Assembly (NCBI RefSeq): GCF_000787775.1
Contig: NZ_BBPM01000043.1
Location: 1-64,000 of the forward strand
From: Streptacidiphilus carbonis
Lineage (GTDB): Bacteria; Actinomycetota; Actinomycetes; Streptomycetales; Streptomycetaceae
DNA: 64,000 bases
Direction: 5' to 3'
Below are positions 55,885 through 64,000 of the stretch, one piece after another (positions within the stretch are counted from its first letter, which is position 1; the number at the start of each line of letters is the position of its first letter). Position numbers and translations under genes: made by a program. The notes beneath the pieces were generated by a model. It was not told the origin of the DNA and did not search any database. It saw nothing but the letters and a program-made list of their open reading frames with translations.

Positions 55885-56370
55885 ATGGACGTCCCGCAGG
55901 AGCCCCGTTGGCTCGACCCCGAGGAGAGTCAGGCCTGGACCGCTCTGGCCAGCACCCTGATCAGGCTGCCGTCCGCGCTCGATGCGCAGTTGCGCCGGGA
56001 CGCCGGGATCAGCCACTTCGAGTACCAGGTGCTGGCCAAGCTGTCCCAGGTGCCCGGCCGCACCCTGCGGATGAGCGCGCTGGCGACGCTGACCGAGGGT
56101 TCGCTGCCGCGCCTGTCCCAAGTGGTCGCCCGGCTCGAGCGGCGCGGCTGGGTCCACCGCACCCCCGATCCGGAGGACGGCCGCTACACCCTGGCGGTGC
56201 TGACCGACGAGGGCGGGACCAAGCTGGCCGAAGCCGCACCCGGCCACGTCGCCGAGGTCCGCCGCCTGGTCTTCGACCCGTTGACCAAGGCCCAGTCCCG
56301 CCAACTGCGCGAGATCGGCCGACGCGTCATGCACGCCATCGACCCGGGCGACCGCAGCCTGGACGGCTGA
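55885..56370 (+). CDS. MarR-family regulator
   Basis: A 161-residue MarR protein. LIRLPSALDAQLRRDAGISHFEYQVLAKLSQ is the dimer/HTH start, with MSALATLTEGSLPRLSQVVARLERRGWVHRTPDPEDGRY forming the recognition helix and wing. Start MDVPQEPRW. Divergent from the VOC/SnoaL operon with a ten-base perfect operator between them, so it probably represses both itself and that operon. Ligand unknown. Confidence 0.85.
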   Translation: MDVPQEPRWLDPEESQAWTALASTLIRLPSALDAQLRRDAGISHFEYQVLAKLSQVPGRTLRMSALATLTEGSLPRLSQVVARLERRGWVHRTPDPEDGRYTLAVLTDEGGTKLAEAAPGHVAEVRRLVFDPLTKAQSRQLREIGRRVMHAIDPGDRSLDG

Positions 56371-56409
56371 CCGGCGTCCTGCACGCGCCGGATCCCGGTC
56401 GACCTGGGG

Positions 56410-56429
56410 CATACGGAGAATCCCGTATG
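56410..56429. promoter_or_regulatory. Inverted repeat before methyltransferase
   Basis: CATACGG (56410-56416) and CCGTATG (56423-56429) are perfect inverted repeats with a six-base spacer in the 165-base gap between the MarR and methyltransferase genes. It could be an operator or a leader stem; also a hairpin terminator of the MarR transcript. Confidence 0.35.
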
Positions 56430-56535
56430 GCCCGGGGCGTGCGACGCCTGCTGGACTGGGGGCACCCGGAACGAGGCGATCGGGGAATCGACGCCCGGGA
56501 ATCGGGGATCGAGGATCGGGGAAGAGGTGTTTGCC

Positions 56536-57600
56536 ATGGCCACGGCCGTGGACGAGGACAAGGTGATGGAGTTCCTGGGGCAGGTCGTGACGGACGCCGG
56601 TGCTGCGGTCGCAGGACTGTGCACCTCCCTCGGCGACCGGTTGGGCCTCTATACGGCGATGGCCGGGGCCGGTCCGCTCACCTCCGCGCAACTCGCGGAG
56701 AAGACCGGGCTCGTGGAGCGGTACGTCACGGAGTGGCTGGCCGCCCAGGTGGCGGGCCAGTACGTGCGCTACATCGCCGACGAGGACGCATATCTGCTGC
56801 CGGACGAGAACGCGGCGGTACTGGCCGACCCGACCGCGCCCACGTACGCCGCCGGATTCCTGACCATGATGCAGGCCCTCTACGGGAGCGAGGACGCACT
56901 GATGGAGGCGTTCCGCACGGGTGAGGGCGTGGGCTGGGAGGAGCACAGCGCCGCCTTGTTCGCGGGTACTGCCAAGTTCTTCCGCCCCGGCTACTCCGGT
57001 GCCCTCGTCTCCGAGTGGCTGCCCGCGATGAACGGGACGGTCGGCAAGCTGGAGCGGGGCGCCGAGGTGGCCGACATCGGCTGCGGATACGGCTACTCCA
57101 CCATGCTGATGGCACAGGCCTACCCGGAGTCGCACTTCCACGGATTCGACTTCCACCAGCCCTCGATCGAGGCGGCACGGAAGATCGCCGAGGAGCAGGG
57201 AGTGAGTGATCGAGTACGGTTCGACGTCGCCACCGCCCAGGACTTCCCTGGCGACGGGTACGACCTGATCACCTTCTTCGACTGCCTGCACGACATGGGC
57301 GACCCCGGCAGCGCTCTCACGCACGCACAGCAGAGTCTGGCCGAGGACGGCAGCTGCATGATCGTCGAGCCCAATGTCTCGGCCGACGTGCAGGAGAACA
57401 TCAACCCCATCGGTCGCGCGGTGGTCTCCGCCTCGGTCGCCGTCTGCCTGCCCGCCGCGCTGGCCCAGCACGGGCCGCAGAGCATGGGCAACCACGCCGG
57501 TGAAGCCGCCCTGCGCGACCTCGCGGACGACGCCGGGCTCCACCACTGGAGGCTCGCCGCCGAGAGCCCGGTCAACCGGGTGTACGCAGTGAGCCGGTAG
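56536..57600 (+). CDS. SAM-dependent methyltransferase
   Basis: A 354-residue methyltransferase of the type with an N-terminal winged helix (DRLGLYTAMAGAGPLTSAQLAEKTGLVERYVTEWLAAQVA), as in Rv2258c-like proteins. The SAM-binding motif I is AEVADIGCGYGYSTMLMAQAYP, motif II FDFHQPSIEAARK, then LITFFDCLHDMGDP. Start ATG 56536 with GAAGAGG upstream. The 5' gap contains an inverted repeat. Substrate unknown; a natural-product or small-aromatic target is possible. Confidence 0.8.
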   Translation: MATAVDEDKVMEFLGQVVTDAGAAVAGLCTSLGDRLGLYTAMAGAGPLTSAQLAEKTGLVERYVTEWLAAQVAGQYVRYIADEDAYLLPDENAAVLADPTAPTYAAGFLTMMQALYGSEDALMEAFRTGEGVGWEEHSAALFAGTAKFFRPGYSGALVSEWLPAMNGTVGKLERGAEVADIGCGYGYSTMLMAQAYPESHFHGFDFHQPSIEAARKIAEEQGVSDRVRFDVATAQDFPGDGYDLITFFDCLHDMGDPGSALTHAQQSLAEDGSCMIVEPNVSADVQENINPIGRAVVSASVAVCLPAALAQHGPQSMGNHAGEAALRDLADDAGLHHWRLAAESPVNRVYAVSR

Positions 57601-57736
57601 CCCGCCTCGCCGGGCGGCCGCCGCTGCGGCAGCCGGCCGGCCCGCAGGCGGCCTTACCCGCACGCGGGTCGGCCCGCAGGCGGTTTGGCCTGCAGCCCGA
57701 TTTGACCTGCCCTCCCCGGCGGCGCACGCTCCAGGT

Positions 57737-58471
57737 GTGGCCCCGTCCGAGGGGGCCGGACTGCGGCGCATTCTCGCAGTCATCGACCTCCTGCTTGATG
57801 CCGTCGACGAGGAGACGCTCCTCCCGGTCCTCCTCCCGATGCTGCTCCAGGCAGTCCCGGGAGACACCCTCACCTGGTCGGTGCGCACCCCGACCGGTCG
57901 CCGGCCGATCGCCACCCCGGCCGGCCTCTTCGGCCCCGACGCCGTGCACTCCTTCTACCTGCACGCGGCGTCGGACCCCCTCTTCCGCCACACCGACACG
58001 GGCAGTGGCGTTCCCCTGCGCCGCTCCGACCTGCAGTCCCTCACCGAGTACCACCGGCTCGCCACCTATGCGGAGGTGCTGGGCCCAGTGGGCGCCGAAT
58101 ACCAGCTCGCCATGGCCTTCCCGGCCGGTCACGCCCGTTCCGGGCGGCGCACGGTATGCCTGGCGGTCAACCGCAGCAGCAGCGACTTCGCGGACGCCGA
58201 CGTGGCCTGGGCGTCCTTGCTCCGAGCCAGGCTGACCCATGCCCTGGAGCGCATCGCCCCGCCGTTGCCGATGCCGGCCGGGGTCACGGCCCGCGAGGCG
58301 GCCGTCCTCGACCTGCTCGCCCAGGGTCTGACGGACCAGCAGATCTCCCGCCGTCTTCAGGTGTCGGCGCGCACCGTGGACAAGCACCTGGAGCACGCCT
58401 ACGCGAAACTCCGGGTGCACGGCAGGGTGGACGCGGCGACGACCTGGCTCGCAGCGTCCCGGCGATCCTGA
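57737..58471 (+). CDS. LuxR-type regulator
   Basis: A 244-residue protein. N-terminal two-thirds is an undefined sensor region with LLPVLLPMLLQAVPGD and VHSFYLHAASDPLFRHTDTG. C-terminal LuxR HTH: MPAGVTAREAAVLDLLAQGLTDQQISRRLQVSARTVDKHLEHAYAKL. GTG 57737 is the start. Not followed by a coupled kinase, so an orphan. It faces the ABM gene convergently over 19 bases. Confidence 0.75.
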   Translation: MAPSEGAGLRRILAVIDLLLDAVDEETLLPVLLPMLLQAVPGDTLTWSVRTPTGRRPIATPAGLFGPDAVHSFYLHAASDPLFRHTDTGSGVPLRRSDLQSLTEYHRLATYAEVLGPVGAEYQLAMAFPAGHARSGRRTVCLAVNRSSSDFADADVAWASLLRARLTHALERIAPPLPMPAGVTAREAAVLDLLAQGLTDQQISRRLQVSARTVDKHLEHAYAKLRVHGRVDAATTWLAASRRS

Positions 58472-58490
58472 CCGGGCCGTCGAGACCCGT

Positions 58491-58790
58491 TCAGGGGAGC
58501 TTGACCGCCAGCAGATCCGTCCGGTGGACCTCCGGGGCGGCCGCGAACATCCTCGGGCCGATCTCCTTCAGGACGTCGGCGATCCTTCCGTCGAAGTGCG
58601 CGGCGCGGCCCTCCTCGTCGTCGAAGGTGTCGAAGATCCCGAACACCGTCGGGCCCTCCTTGAAGGCGAACCAGGTGACCGTGCCCTGCTCGGCGCGGGC
58701 CAGGTCGAGGGCATTCACCAGCGCGGCCTCCACCTCGGCGGCGTAGTCGGGCCTGGCCTCGATCCGGACCCGGAATCCCACCTGGGGCAT
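58491..58790 (-). CDS. ABM-domain (quinol monooxygenase-like) protein
   Basis: A 99-residue ABM/quinol monooxygenase-like ferredoxin-fold protein: VGFRVRIEARPDYAAEVEAALVNAL, GTVTWFAFKEGPTVFGIFDTFDDEEGRAAHF. Small dimers of this kind oxidise quinones or act in polyketide tailoring, or bind haem. Isolated; divergent from the GlxA-type regulator. Confidence 0.75.
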   Translation of the reverse strand: MPQVGFRVRIEARPDYAAEVEAALVNALDLARAEQGTVTWFAFKEGPTVFGIFDTFDDEEGRAAHFDGRIADVLKEIGPRMFAAAPEVHRTDLLAVKLP

Positions 58791-58903
58791 GCGCTGCTCC
58801 TACCTCGTCGACCGGGGCCGGCGACCGCCGACCACCACGACGCTAGGGGCCGCGCCCATGGGTGGGGAGTGCCGGATCCGGCGCATTCGATACCGTTTCC
58901 GCC

Positions 58904-59863
58904 ATGCGTGTCGCCGTGCTCGTCCTCGACGGGGTCTTCGACTCCGGTCTCGCCGCCGTCCTCGACATCCTGCGCTGCGCCAACACGCTGCGAACCCGAC
59001 TGCCCCAGCCTCCGCCTGCCTGGCAGGTGAGCACGGTCGGCTTCACCCGCACGGTGCGCACGGGCGCGGGACACCGGGTCACCGCCGCGCCCGTCGCCCA
59101 GGTCGAGGACTGCGACCTGCTGCTCATCCCCGGCGTGGCGGAGCGGCGCCCCGACGAGCTGGTGGCCCACCTGTCGGGCCCTCGCACCGCCCCGGCCCGG
59201 GAGTCGATCGTCCGGGCCCGCTCCCGGCGCACCCCGATCGCCACCGCCTGCGCCGGAAGCTTCCTGCTCGCCGAGGCGGGCGTCCTGGACGGCCTCCGAG
59301 CCACCACCACCTGGTGGCTCGCTCCGCTGTTCCGGTGCCGGTACCCGCTGGTGACGCTCGATCAGCAGCAGATGGTGACCAGTTGCGACGGCATCACGAC
59401 CGCCGGCGCGGCCTTCGGCCACGTAGACCTGGGGCTGACCCTGATCCGCGGACGCAGTCCCGCGCTGAGCGACCTGGTCGCCAACTACCTCGTCATCGAC
59501 GAACGACCCTCCCAGGCCGCGCACACCATGGCGGCCACCCTGGCCGCGTGCGACCCCACCGTCGCCGCGTTCGAGCGCTGGGCCCGTGCCCACCTGCACG
59601 AGCCGTTCAGCGTCAGGGACGCTGCCGCCGCGGTCGGGGTCAGCGAACGCACCCTGCAACGCACCACCCGGGCCGTCCTCGGCATCCCACCCGTCCGCTT
59701 CGTCCAGGACCTCCGCGTGGAACAGGCCACCCACCTCCTGCGCAGCACCGACGCGACGATCGAGGCCATCGCCCGCCGCGTCGGCTACGAGAGCGCCAAC
59801 ACCCTCCGCATCCTGCTCCGCGAACGCACCGGCAAATCCGCCGCCCAGCACCGCCCCAACTGA
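58904..59863 (+). CDS. GlxA-type (DJ-1/AraC) regulator
   Basis: A 319-residue regulator. Residues about 1-185 form a DJ-1/PfpI-like domain (VAVLVLDGVFDSGLAAVLDIL, LLLIPGVAE, TACAGSFLLAEAGVLDG, with the Cys elbow TACAG). C-terminal AraC HTH pair: HEPFSVRDAAAAVGVSERTLQR and ATIEAIARRVGYESANTLRILLRERTGKS. GlxA members respond to small amidated or nitrogenous metabolites. ATG 58904 chosen over 58862. Divergent from ABM gene, suggesting possible control of it. Confidence 0.8.
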   Translation: MRVAVLVLDGVFDSGLAAVLDILRCANTLRTRLPQPPPAWQVSTVGFTRTVRTGAGHRVTAAPVAQVEDCDLLLIPGVAERRPDELVAHLSGPRTAPARESIVRARSRRTPIATACAGSFLLAEAGVLDGLRATTTWWLAPLFRCRYPLVTLDQQQMVTSCDGITTAGAAFGHVDLGLTLIRGRSPALSDLVANYLVIDERPSQAAHTMAATLAACDPTVAAFERWARAHLHEPFSVRDAAAAVGVSERTLQRTTRAVLGIPPVRFVQDLRVEQATHLLRSTDATIEAIARRVGYESANTLRILLRERTGKSAAQHRPN

Positions 59864-59997
59864 CGCCCGGGCATTGTGGACATCCGCTGTCCTACATGCT
59901 GCGTACACTGACGATGGAACGCCCGGCCGGGGGCCGACCCGGTACTGCTCCGATTCGTGACTCGACGCACCCGCACCCCAGCCCGAAGGACTGCCTG

Positions 59998-61194
59998 ATG
60001 GACCGTGACGTACCCGCGCTGCCGCTGTACGGCGACGAGGAAGCGCTGCGTCCGCTGGCGGACCGGCTGCGCCCGCAGACCCTCGGTGAGGTCGTCGGCC
60101 AGGAGCACCTGCTGGCGTCCGAGGGCCCGATCGGGCGCATGGTCGCCCAGCAGCGGCTGGTCTCGATGATCCTGTGGGGTCCGCCCGGGTGCGGGAAGAC
60201 CACGATCGCCCGGCTGCTGGCCGAGCGGACGCACCTGGTCTTCGAGCCGCTGTCGGCGACGTTCTCGGGCGTCGCCGACCTCAGGAAGGTGTTCCAAGCC
60301 GCCGGCCGCAGGCGCGAGATCGGCCAGGGCACGCTGCTGTTCGTCGACGAGGTTCACCGCTTCAACCGCGCCCAGCAGGACAGCTTCCTGCCCTACGTCG
60401 AGGACGGCACCGTGGTCCTGGTCGGGGCGACCACCGAGAACCCCAGCTTCGAACTCAACGGCGCGCTGCTGTCCCGCTGCCAGGTCTACGTCCTGAGGCG
60501 GCTCGACGACGCCGCACTGGAGACGCTGACCGCCCGCGCCGAAGCCGTCACCGGACGCGGACTGCCGCTCACCGCCGACGCCCGCCAGGCACTGCGGGCG
60601 ATGGCGGACGGCGACGGCCGCTACCTGCTCAACATCGTCGAACAACTCCAGGCCCTGCCCGACGACACGGCACCGCTGGACGTCGCCGCGCTCACCCGGC
60701 AGGTCCAGCAGCGCGCGCCGCAGTACGACAAGGCACAGGACAGCCACTACAACCTGATCTCCGCGCTGCACAAGTCGATGCGCGGCTCCGACCCGGACGC
60801 GGCCCTGTACTGGCTCGCCCGGATGCTCGACGGCGGTGAGGATCCGCTCTACGTCGCCCGCCGTCTGGTGCGCTTCGCGACCGAGGACATCGGCATGGCC
60901 GACCCCCAAGCGGTGCAGCAGGCCCTGGCCGCCTGGGACGTCTACCAGCGGCTCGGCTCCCCCGAGGGCGAGCTCGCCGTCGCGCAGGCCGTCGTCTACC
61001 TGGCCACCGCCCCCAAGTCCGTCGCCGTCCACCGCGGCTTCGGCGCCGCCCGTCGGCGTGCCCGGCAGACCGGCTCGCTGATGCCGCCGGCGCACATCCT
61101 CAACGCCCCCACCGGGCTGATGAGGAACCTCGGCTACGGCGAGAGCTACCAGTACGACCCCGACACCGCCGACGGCTTCTCCGGCGCCGACTAA
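59998..61194 (+). CDS. rarA: RarA/MgsA ATPase, C-terminally truncated
   Basis: A 398-residue AAA+ ATPase of the RarA (MgsA/WRNIP1) family that acts at stalled replication forks. Walker A GPPGCGKTT (about 60-68), Walker B LLFVDEVHRF, sensor 1 GATTENPSF and the family tail domain NAPTGLMRNLGYGESYQYDPD are present. The stop TAA at 61192-61194 falls where a Tyr codon is expected; the same frame continues for 41 more codons with the normal RarA end to TGA 61318-61320. So the gene has a nonsense mutation. Streptomycetes often have another rarA near alaS; redundancy here is inferred. Confidence 0.8.
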   Translation: MDRDVPALPLYGDEEALRPLADRLRPQTLGEVVGQEHLLASEGPIGRMVAQQRLVSMILWGPPGCGKTTIARLLAERTHLVFEPLSATFSGVADLRKVFQAAGRRREIGQGTLLFVDEVHRFNRAQQDSFLPYVEDGTVVLVGATTENPSFELNGALLSRCQVYVLRRLDDAALETLTARAEAVTGRGLPLTADARQALRAMADGDGRYLLNIVEQLQALPDDTAPLDVAALTRQVQQRAPQYDKAQDSHYNLISALHKSMRGSDPDAALYWLARMLDGGEDPLYVARRLVRFATEDIGMADPQAVQQALAAWDVYQRLGSPEGELAVAQAVVYLATAPKSVAVHRGFGAARRRARQTGSLMPPAHILNAPTGLMRNLGYGESYQYDPDTADGFSGAD

Positions 61195-61571
61195 TTCCCC
61201 GACGGTATGGACCGCGAGGCGTTCTACCAGCCGACCGGCAACGGCTACGAGGCCCAGGTCAGCGAGCGCCTCGAACGTTGGGCCGCCCTGCGCGAACAGC
61301 GTCGGAGCGACGGCGACTGAGCCCGGCCCGGGCAGTCCGCCACGGCCGCAGGAGTTGGGCGTATGGCAGCCGCGACTGCTACAGGCGCAGGGCTCCGCAG
61401 GGAGCACCGAGGCGGCGGCCGTAGTCGGTGGGGGCAAGCAGGCCGCTGGGCACCGGGAACCCGTCGGACAGGCCCAGCGTCTCCATGACGCCGGCCTGGT
61501 TGTCCGTGCTCACTGCGATCCAGGAGAGGAAGCAGCAGGAGACGGGGACCGGCTCGTCGTCGAACTGCCGC
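61195..61571. other. Lost rarA tail and orphan frame
   Basis: Bases 61195-61320 hold the in-frame remainder of rarA (FPDGMDREAFYQPTG..., ending RRSDGD). Beyond it, a minus-strand frame from about 61590 down to TAG at 61379-61381 reads QFDDEPVPVSCCFLSWIAVS and TDNQAGVMETLGLSD, protein-like but without a start codon; it overlaps the HTH gene end by a few codons. Probably the remnant of a small gene formerly coupled to the HTH gene. Confidence 0.45.
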
Positions 61572-62414
61572 TCACCCGGCTGACTCTGCTTCCTCCAGTG
61601 CCCGACGCGTGGTGGGATCCGCCGGATAGCGCGCGACGAGGTGCAGGTCCGGGTCCTCGGCGGCGATCAGTTTCGCCTGCCGGAAGGTCAGCAGTCCCAG
61701 CTGCGGATGGTCGAAGCGCTTCAGCGCCGGGGTGAAGCCCGCCACGTCGTGGCGCTCCCAGCGCGCGGCGAATCCGGGGTCGACGGTGGAGACATCACCG
61801 ACGATCTCGGCGAAACGCGGATCGCCCGGGTGGCGGTCGGCGGAGGCGCGAAACTGTGCCAGAACCGCCCACGACTCCGACTCCCAGTTCTTCAGTACGG
61901 TGCGGATCGGCTGCCAGCCGAAGTACAGCCAGATCATGTTGCGGCGCTTCACCGGCAGTTCGTCAAGGCCGCCGTACAGGGCAGCCTCGGCCTCGTTGTG
62001 GGCGAGGACATCCCAGTGCCGGTCCAGGAGGCAGGCGGGGTTCGGGGCCAATGCGGCAACCGTGGCCCGAAGGTGGTCGCCCACGGCGGGGCAGCCTTCG
62101 GCCGCCGCGCCTGGACCGGAGTCGCTCTCGCCGGCGAGTTCAAACACGTGACGTCGTTCGGCTCCGGTCAGACGCAGAGTGGTGGCCAGCGCGTCGAGCA
62201 CCTGACTGGAGGCCGCGATCGGGCGTCCCTGCTCAAGCCACGAGTACCAGGACACGCTGACACCGGACAGCAACGCGACCTCCTCGCGCCGCAGCCCGGG
62301 CGTCCTGCGCCGCGGTCCGCCGATCAGGCCGACCTCGCCAGGGGCCAGGCGCTCCCGTCGCGAGCGCAGGAAGGCGCCGAGCGCCGCGCGGCGCTGAACT
62401 TCACGGTCGTCCAT
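61572..62414 (-). CDS. HTH regulator with MmyB-like domain
   Basis: A 280-residue regulator: XRE HTH (LGAFLRSRRERLAPGEVGLI, RRRTPGLRREEVALLSGVSVSWYSWLEQGR) followed by an MmyB-like ligand domain (DHLRATVAALAPNPACLLDRHWDVLAHNEAEAALYG ... WLYFGW). Such actinobacterial regulators often sit beside oxidoreductases or transporters and may bind a fatty acid or other small molecule. Divergent from the MFS gene with a 118-base gap; it likely controls that gene. Confidence 0.82.
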   Translation of the reverse strand: MDDREVQRRAALGAFLRSRRERLAPGEVGLIGGPRRRTPGLRREEVALLSGVSVSWYSWLEQGRPIAASSQVLDALATTLRLTGAERRHVFELAGESDSGPGAAAEGCPAVGDHLRATVAALAPNPACLLDRHWDVLAHNEAEAALYGGLDELPVKRRNMIWLYFGWQPIRTVLKNWESESWAVLAQFRASADRHPGDPRFAEIVGDVSTVDPGFAARWERHDVAGFTPALKRFDHPQLGLLTFRQAKLIAAEDPDLHLVARYPADPTTRRALEEAESAG

Positions 62415-62532
62415 GGTGAACCCAAGCCTATGGCCGCTGGCGCTCGCCGCTCAGCCGGTTACTTCTGCTCACAGGATGATCCGTCAGTGCTTGGCGACCG
62501 AGGCGGGCCCGCGGCGCCTCCACGATGGGATC

Positions 62533-63717
62533 ATGAGTACGGTTACACGACCGGCCGAGCCAGCCGCCCTCCCGGACACCCGGGTCCCGTTCCCGCTCAC
62601 CGCCGCCGCTTTCACCGCCAACTTCGACCGGTTCGCCGTCACCCCGATCCTGGTGACCCTCGCCGTCGCCCTGCACGTCCCGCTGGCCTCGGCAGTGTCC
62701 ATCGCGGGCGGTTATGCCCTCGCCTACGGCCTGTCTCAGCCGGTGTGGGGTGTCCTGTCCGACCGGATCGGGCGGCTGCGCACGATCCGCGCCGGGCTGA
62801 CGGTAGCCGCGCTGGCCGGACTGGCCTCGGCGGTGGCGCCGGACCTGTCCACGCTCGCCACGCTCCGCGTCCTCGCCGGGTTCGCCTTCGGCGCGGTGGT
62901 GCCCTCCTCGCTGAGCTTCGTCGGCGACGCGGTGGCGCCTCGGCGGAGGCAGGCCGCACTCGCCGACCTCATGGCCGCGCTCGGACTCGGCAGCGGACTG
63001 GCTGCCCTGGTTGCCGGGGCGATCGGCAACTGGCTGAGCTGGCGCCTGGTCTTCGCCATGCCGGCGATCGCCGCCTTGGTGGCCGCCGTCGCGCTCCGCG
63101 GCACACCCGAGCCGCTGCGCGCACCGGTCGACGGGCTGGTCACGCAGGTCGCCGCCGTGCTTCGGGCCCGCTTCACGTACGTGGTCGTGATGCTCGGCGC
63201 GGTTGAGGGAGCCATTCTGCTCGGCGGCCTGACCTTCGTGGCCCCGGCCCTGGAACACCGTGGCCTGTCCGGTGCCGCAGCCGGGGCGATCACAGCGGTG
63301 TACGGCGCGGCCACGCTGGCCTTCGCCCGCGCGGTCAAGGCGCTGACACACCGGATCCCGCCGCACGGCCTGGCCGCGATAGGCGGCGGCTTCGTGGCCA
63401 CCGGTTACACCGCGGCAGCCGCGGTGCCAGCGCTGTGGACCTTCGCGCTCTTGGCCGCGTTGCTGGGCGCAGGCTGGGCATTCCTGCACTCGACGCTCCA
63501 GGCGTGGGCGACGTCGGTGGTGCCCGAGGCACGTGGGACGGCGGTCTCGTTCTACGTCGCCGCGCTGTTCGTCGGCAGCGCCCTCGGGGCCGCACTCGGT
63601 GGCGCACCGGCCGAGCACGCGCAGTTCGGGGCGATCTTCGGCCTGGCCGCCGCCGCGACCGTTCCGCTGACCGTCGCAGTCGTGGTCGCCCGGCGCCGCT
63701 TCACCGCCCGTGACTAG
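62533..63717 (+). CDS. 12-segment MFS transporter
   Basis: A 394-residue MFS transporter with 12 predicted membrane segments: AAFTANFDRFAVTPILVTLAV (segment 1), GYALAYGLSQPVWGVLSDRIGRLR (motif A GVLSDRIGR), AALLGAGWAFLHSTLQAWATSV late. ATG 62533 (MSTVTRPAEP) lacks a clear ribosome-binding site. Divergent from the XRE/MmyB-type gene, suggesting regulated export or import of that regulator's ligand. Drug or sugar efflux are both possible. Confidence 0.8.
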   Translation: MSTVTRPAEPAALPDTRVPFPLTAAAFTANFDRFAVTPILVTLAVALHVPLASAVSIAGGYALAYGLSQPVWGVLSDRIGRLRTIRAGLTVAALAGLASAVAPDLSTLATLRVLAGFAFGAVVPSSLSFVGDAVAPRRRQAALADLMAALGLGSGLAALVAGAIGNWLSWRLVFAMPAIAALVAAVALRGTPEPLRAPVDGLVTQVAAVLRARFTYVVVMLGAVEGAILLGGLTFVAPALEHRGLSGAAAGAITAVYGAATLAFARAVKALTHRIPPHGLAAIGGGFVATGYTAAAAVPALWTFALLAALLGAGWAFLHSTLQAWATSVVPEARGTAVSFYVAALFVGSALGAALGGAPAEHAQFGAIFGLAAAATVPLTVAVVVARRRFTARD

Positions 63718-63774
63718 TGCCGGGGGCTGACTCCCCGGTCGCGATACTCCCGGATCCGAAAGGCAAGCACAGAC

Positions 63775-64000
63775 ATGCCGATCAGCACGAAGTCCCCGCT
63801 CACCTGGTACTCGCTCGCCGGACTGCGCCGCCGCCGCAGCGTGAAGTGGACCGAATTCCCGCCGGACGTCCTGCCGATGCGCATCGCCGAGATGGACACT
63901 CCGCTCGCCGAGCCGATCGCCGAGGTGCTGATCCGCGCGGTATCCGACGGCGACACCGGATACGCAACGCCTGGCCGCCTGCCCGACCTCTTCGCCGCCT
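63775..64000 (+). CDS. PatB/MalY-type aminotransferase, N-terminal part
   Basis: The window cuts this gene after about 75 residues. MPISTKSPLTWYSLAGLRRR, VKWTEFPPDVLPMRIAEMDTPLAEP and GDTGYATPGRLPDLFAA are the N-terminal marks of PLP-dependent C-S lyase/aminotransferases of the MalY/PatB type (KW, AEMD and GYATP motifs). ATG 63775 has AAGGCAAGC upstream. Follows the MFS gene by 57 bases in the same direction. The PLP-binding Lys lies outside the window. Confidence 0.75.
   Translation, partial: MPISTKSPLTWYSLAGLRRRRSVKWTEFPPDVLPMRIAEMDTPLAEPIAEVLIRAVSDGDTGYATPGRLPDLFAA

Noticed and set aside
1-64000. CRISPR arrays, rRNA operons, complete transposons or phage genes
   Set aside because: No regularly spaced repeats, no rRNA-like sequence, and no transposase or integrase motifs were found within the window.

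Overview
The window is high-GC actinomycete DNA, most likely from a Streptomyces, Kitasatospora or Streptacidiphilus type chromosome. GTG and TTG starts are common. Typical family members are present: two SigB/SigF-type sigma factors, a mycothiol-dependent isomerase-type protein, a lone MglA-like small GTPase of the kind found in conservons, the tadA/upp neighbourhood, and secreted Tat or lipoprotein hydrolases. No complete phage, CRISPR array, antibiotic cluster or recognisable defence island was seen.

Layout. 1-1.5 kb: less GC-rich DNA with a direct-repeat family, ending at a tRNA-Arg 3' half that looks like the attachment-site scar of an integrative element. 1.5-8.4 kb: a degenerate secreted-protein fragment, small membrane and secreted genes, a MarR/MFS efflux pair, mscL and a uridine-kinase-like gene. 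8.5-13.5 kb: a divergent sugar-acid catabolism locus (KDG kinase and KDPG aldolase one way; GntR regulator, KDG dehydratase and glucarate dehydratase the other). 13.6-20.6 kb: a phosphatase, two SigF-type sigma factors, a lactonase-family propeller and an ECF sigma with a membrane partner. 20.8-31.7 kb: a GH5 glycosidase, tRNA-Ser(CGA), tadA and its partner, upp, a LytR_C protein, the orphan small GTPase, corA and a STAS-like protein. 31.7-38.1 kb: a TolB-like lipoprotein opposite an ECF sigma with a C-terminal NTF2-like domain, a flotillin/NfeD pair and a secreted GH87-like glucanase. 38.2-43.9 kb: a TetR/MFS pair with a clear operator, then a class F sortase with a candidate substrate and an ECF sigma. 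44.1-51.1 kb: MerR with a fused double alpha/beta-hydrolase, an HTH-MurA fusion, and DUF4097 and DUF1707 genes. 51.4-64 kb: a beta-lactamase with an internal deletion, kup, SnoaL-like, VOC, MarR, methyltransferase, LuxR, ABM and GlxA-type genes, rarA with a premature stop, an HTH regulator, an MFS transporter and the start of a PatB/MalY-type aminotransferase.

How genes work together. Several regulator/target pairs have visible operators: TetR/MFS, MarR/MFS, MarR/VOC, GntR/sugar acid genes, and MerR/hydrolase with the classic 19-bp promoter spacer. Five copies of one long inverted repeat each sit between a pair of convergent genes, so they probably act as bidirectional terminators. Gene decay recurs: frameshifted or truncated remnants (DTR-repeat protein, CbrC-like protein, a small membrane ORF), the internally deleted beta-lactamase and the nonsense-truncated RarA. 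All functional calls come from reading the sequence and recalling families; no searches were run.
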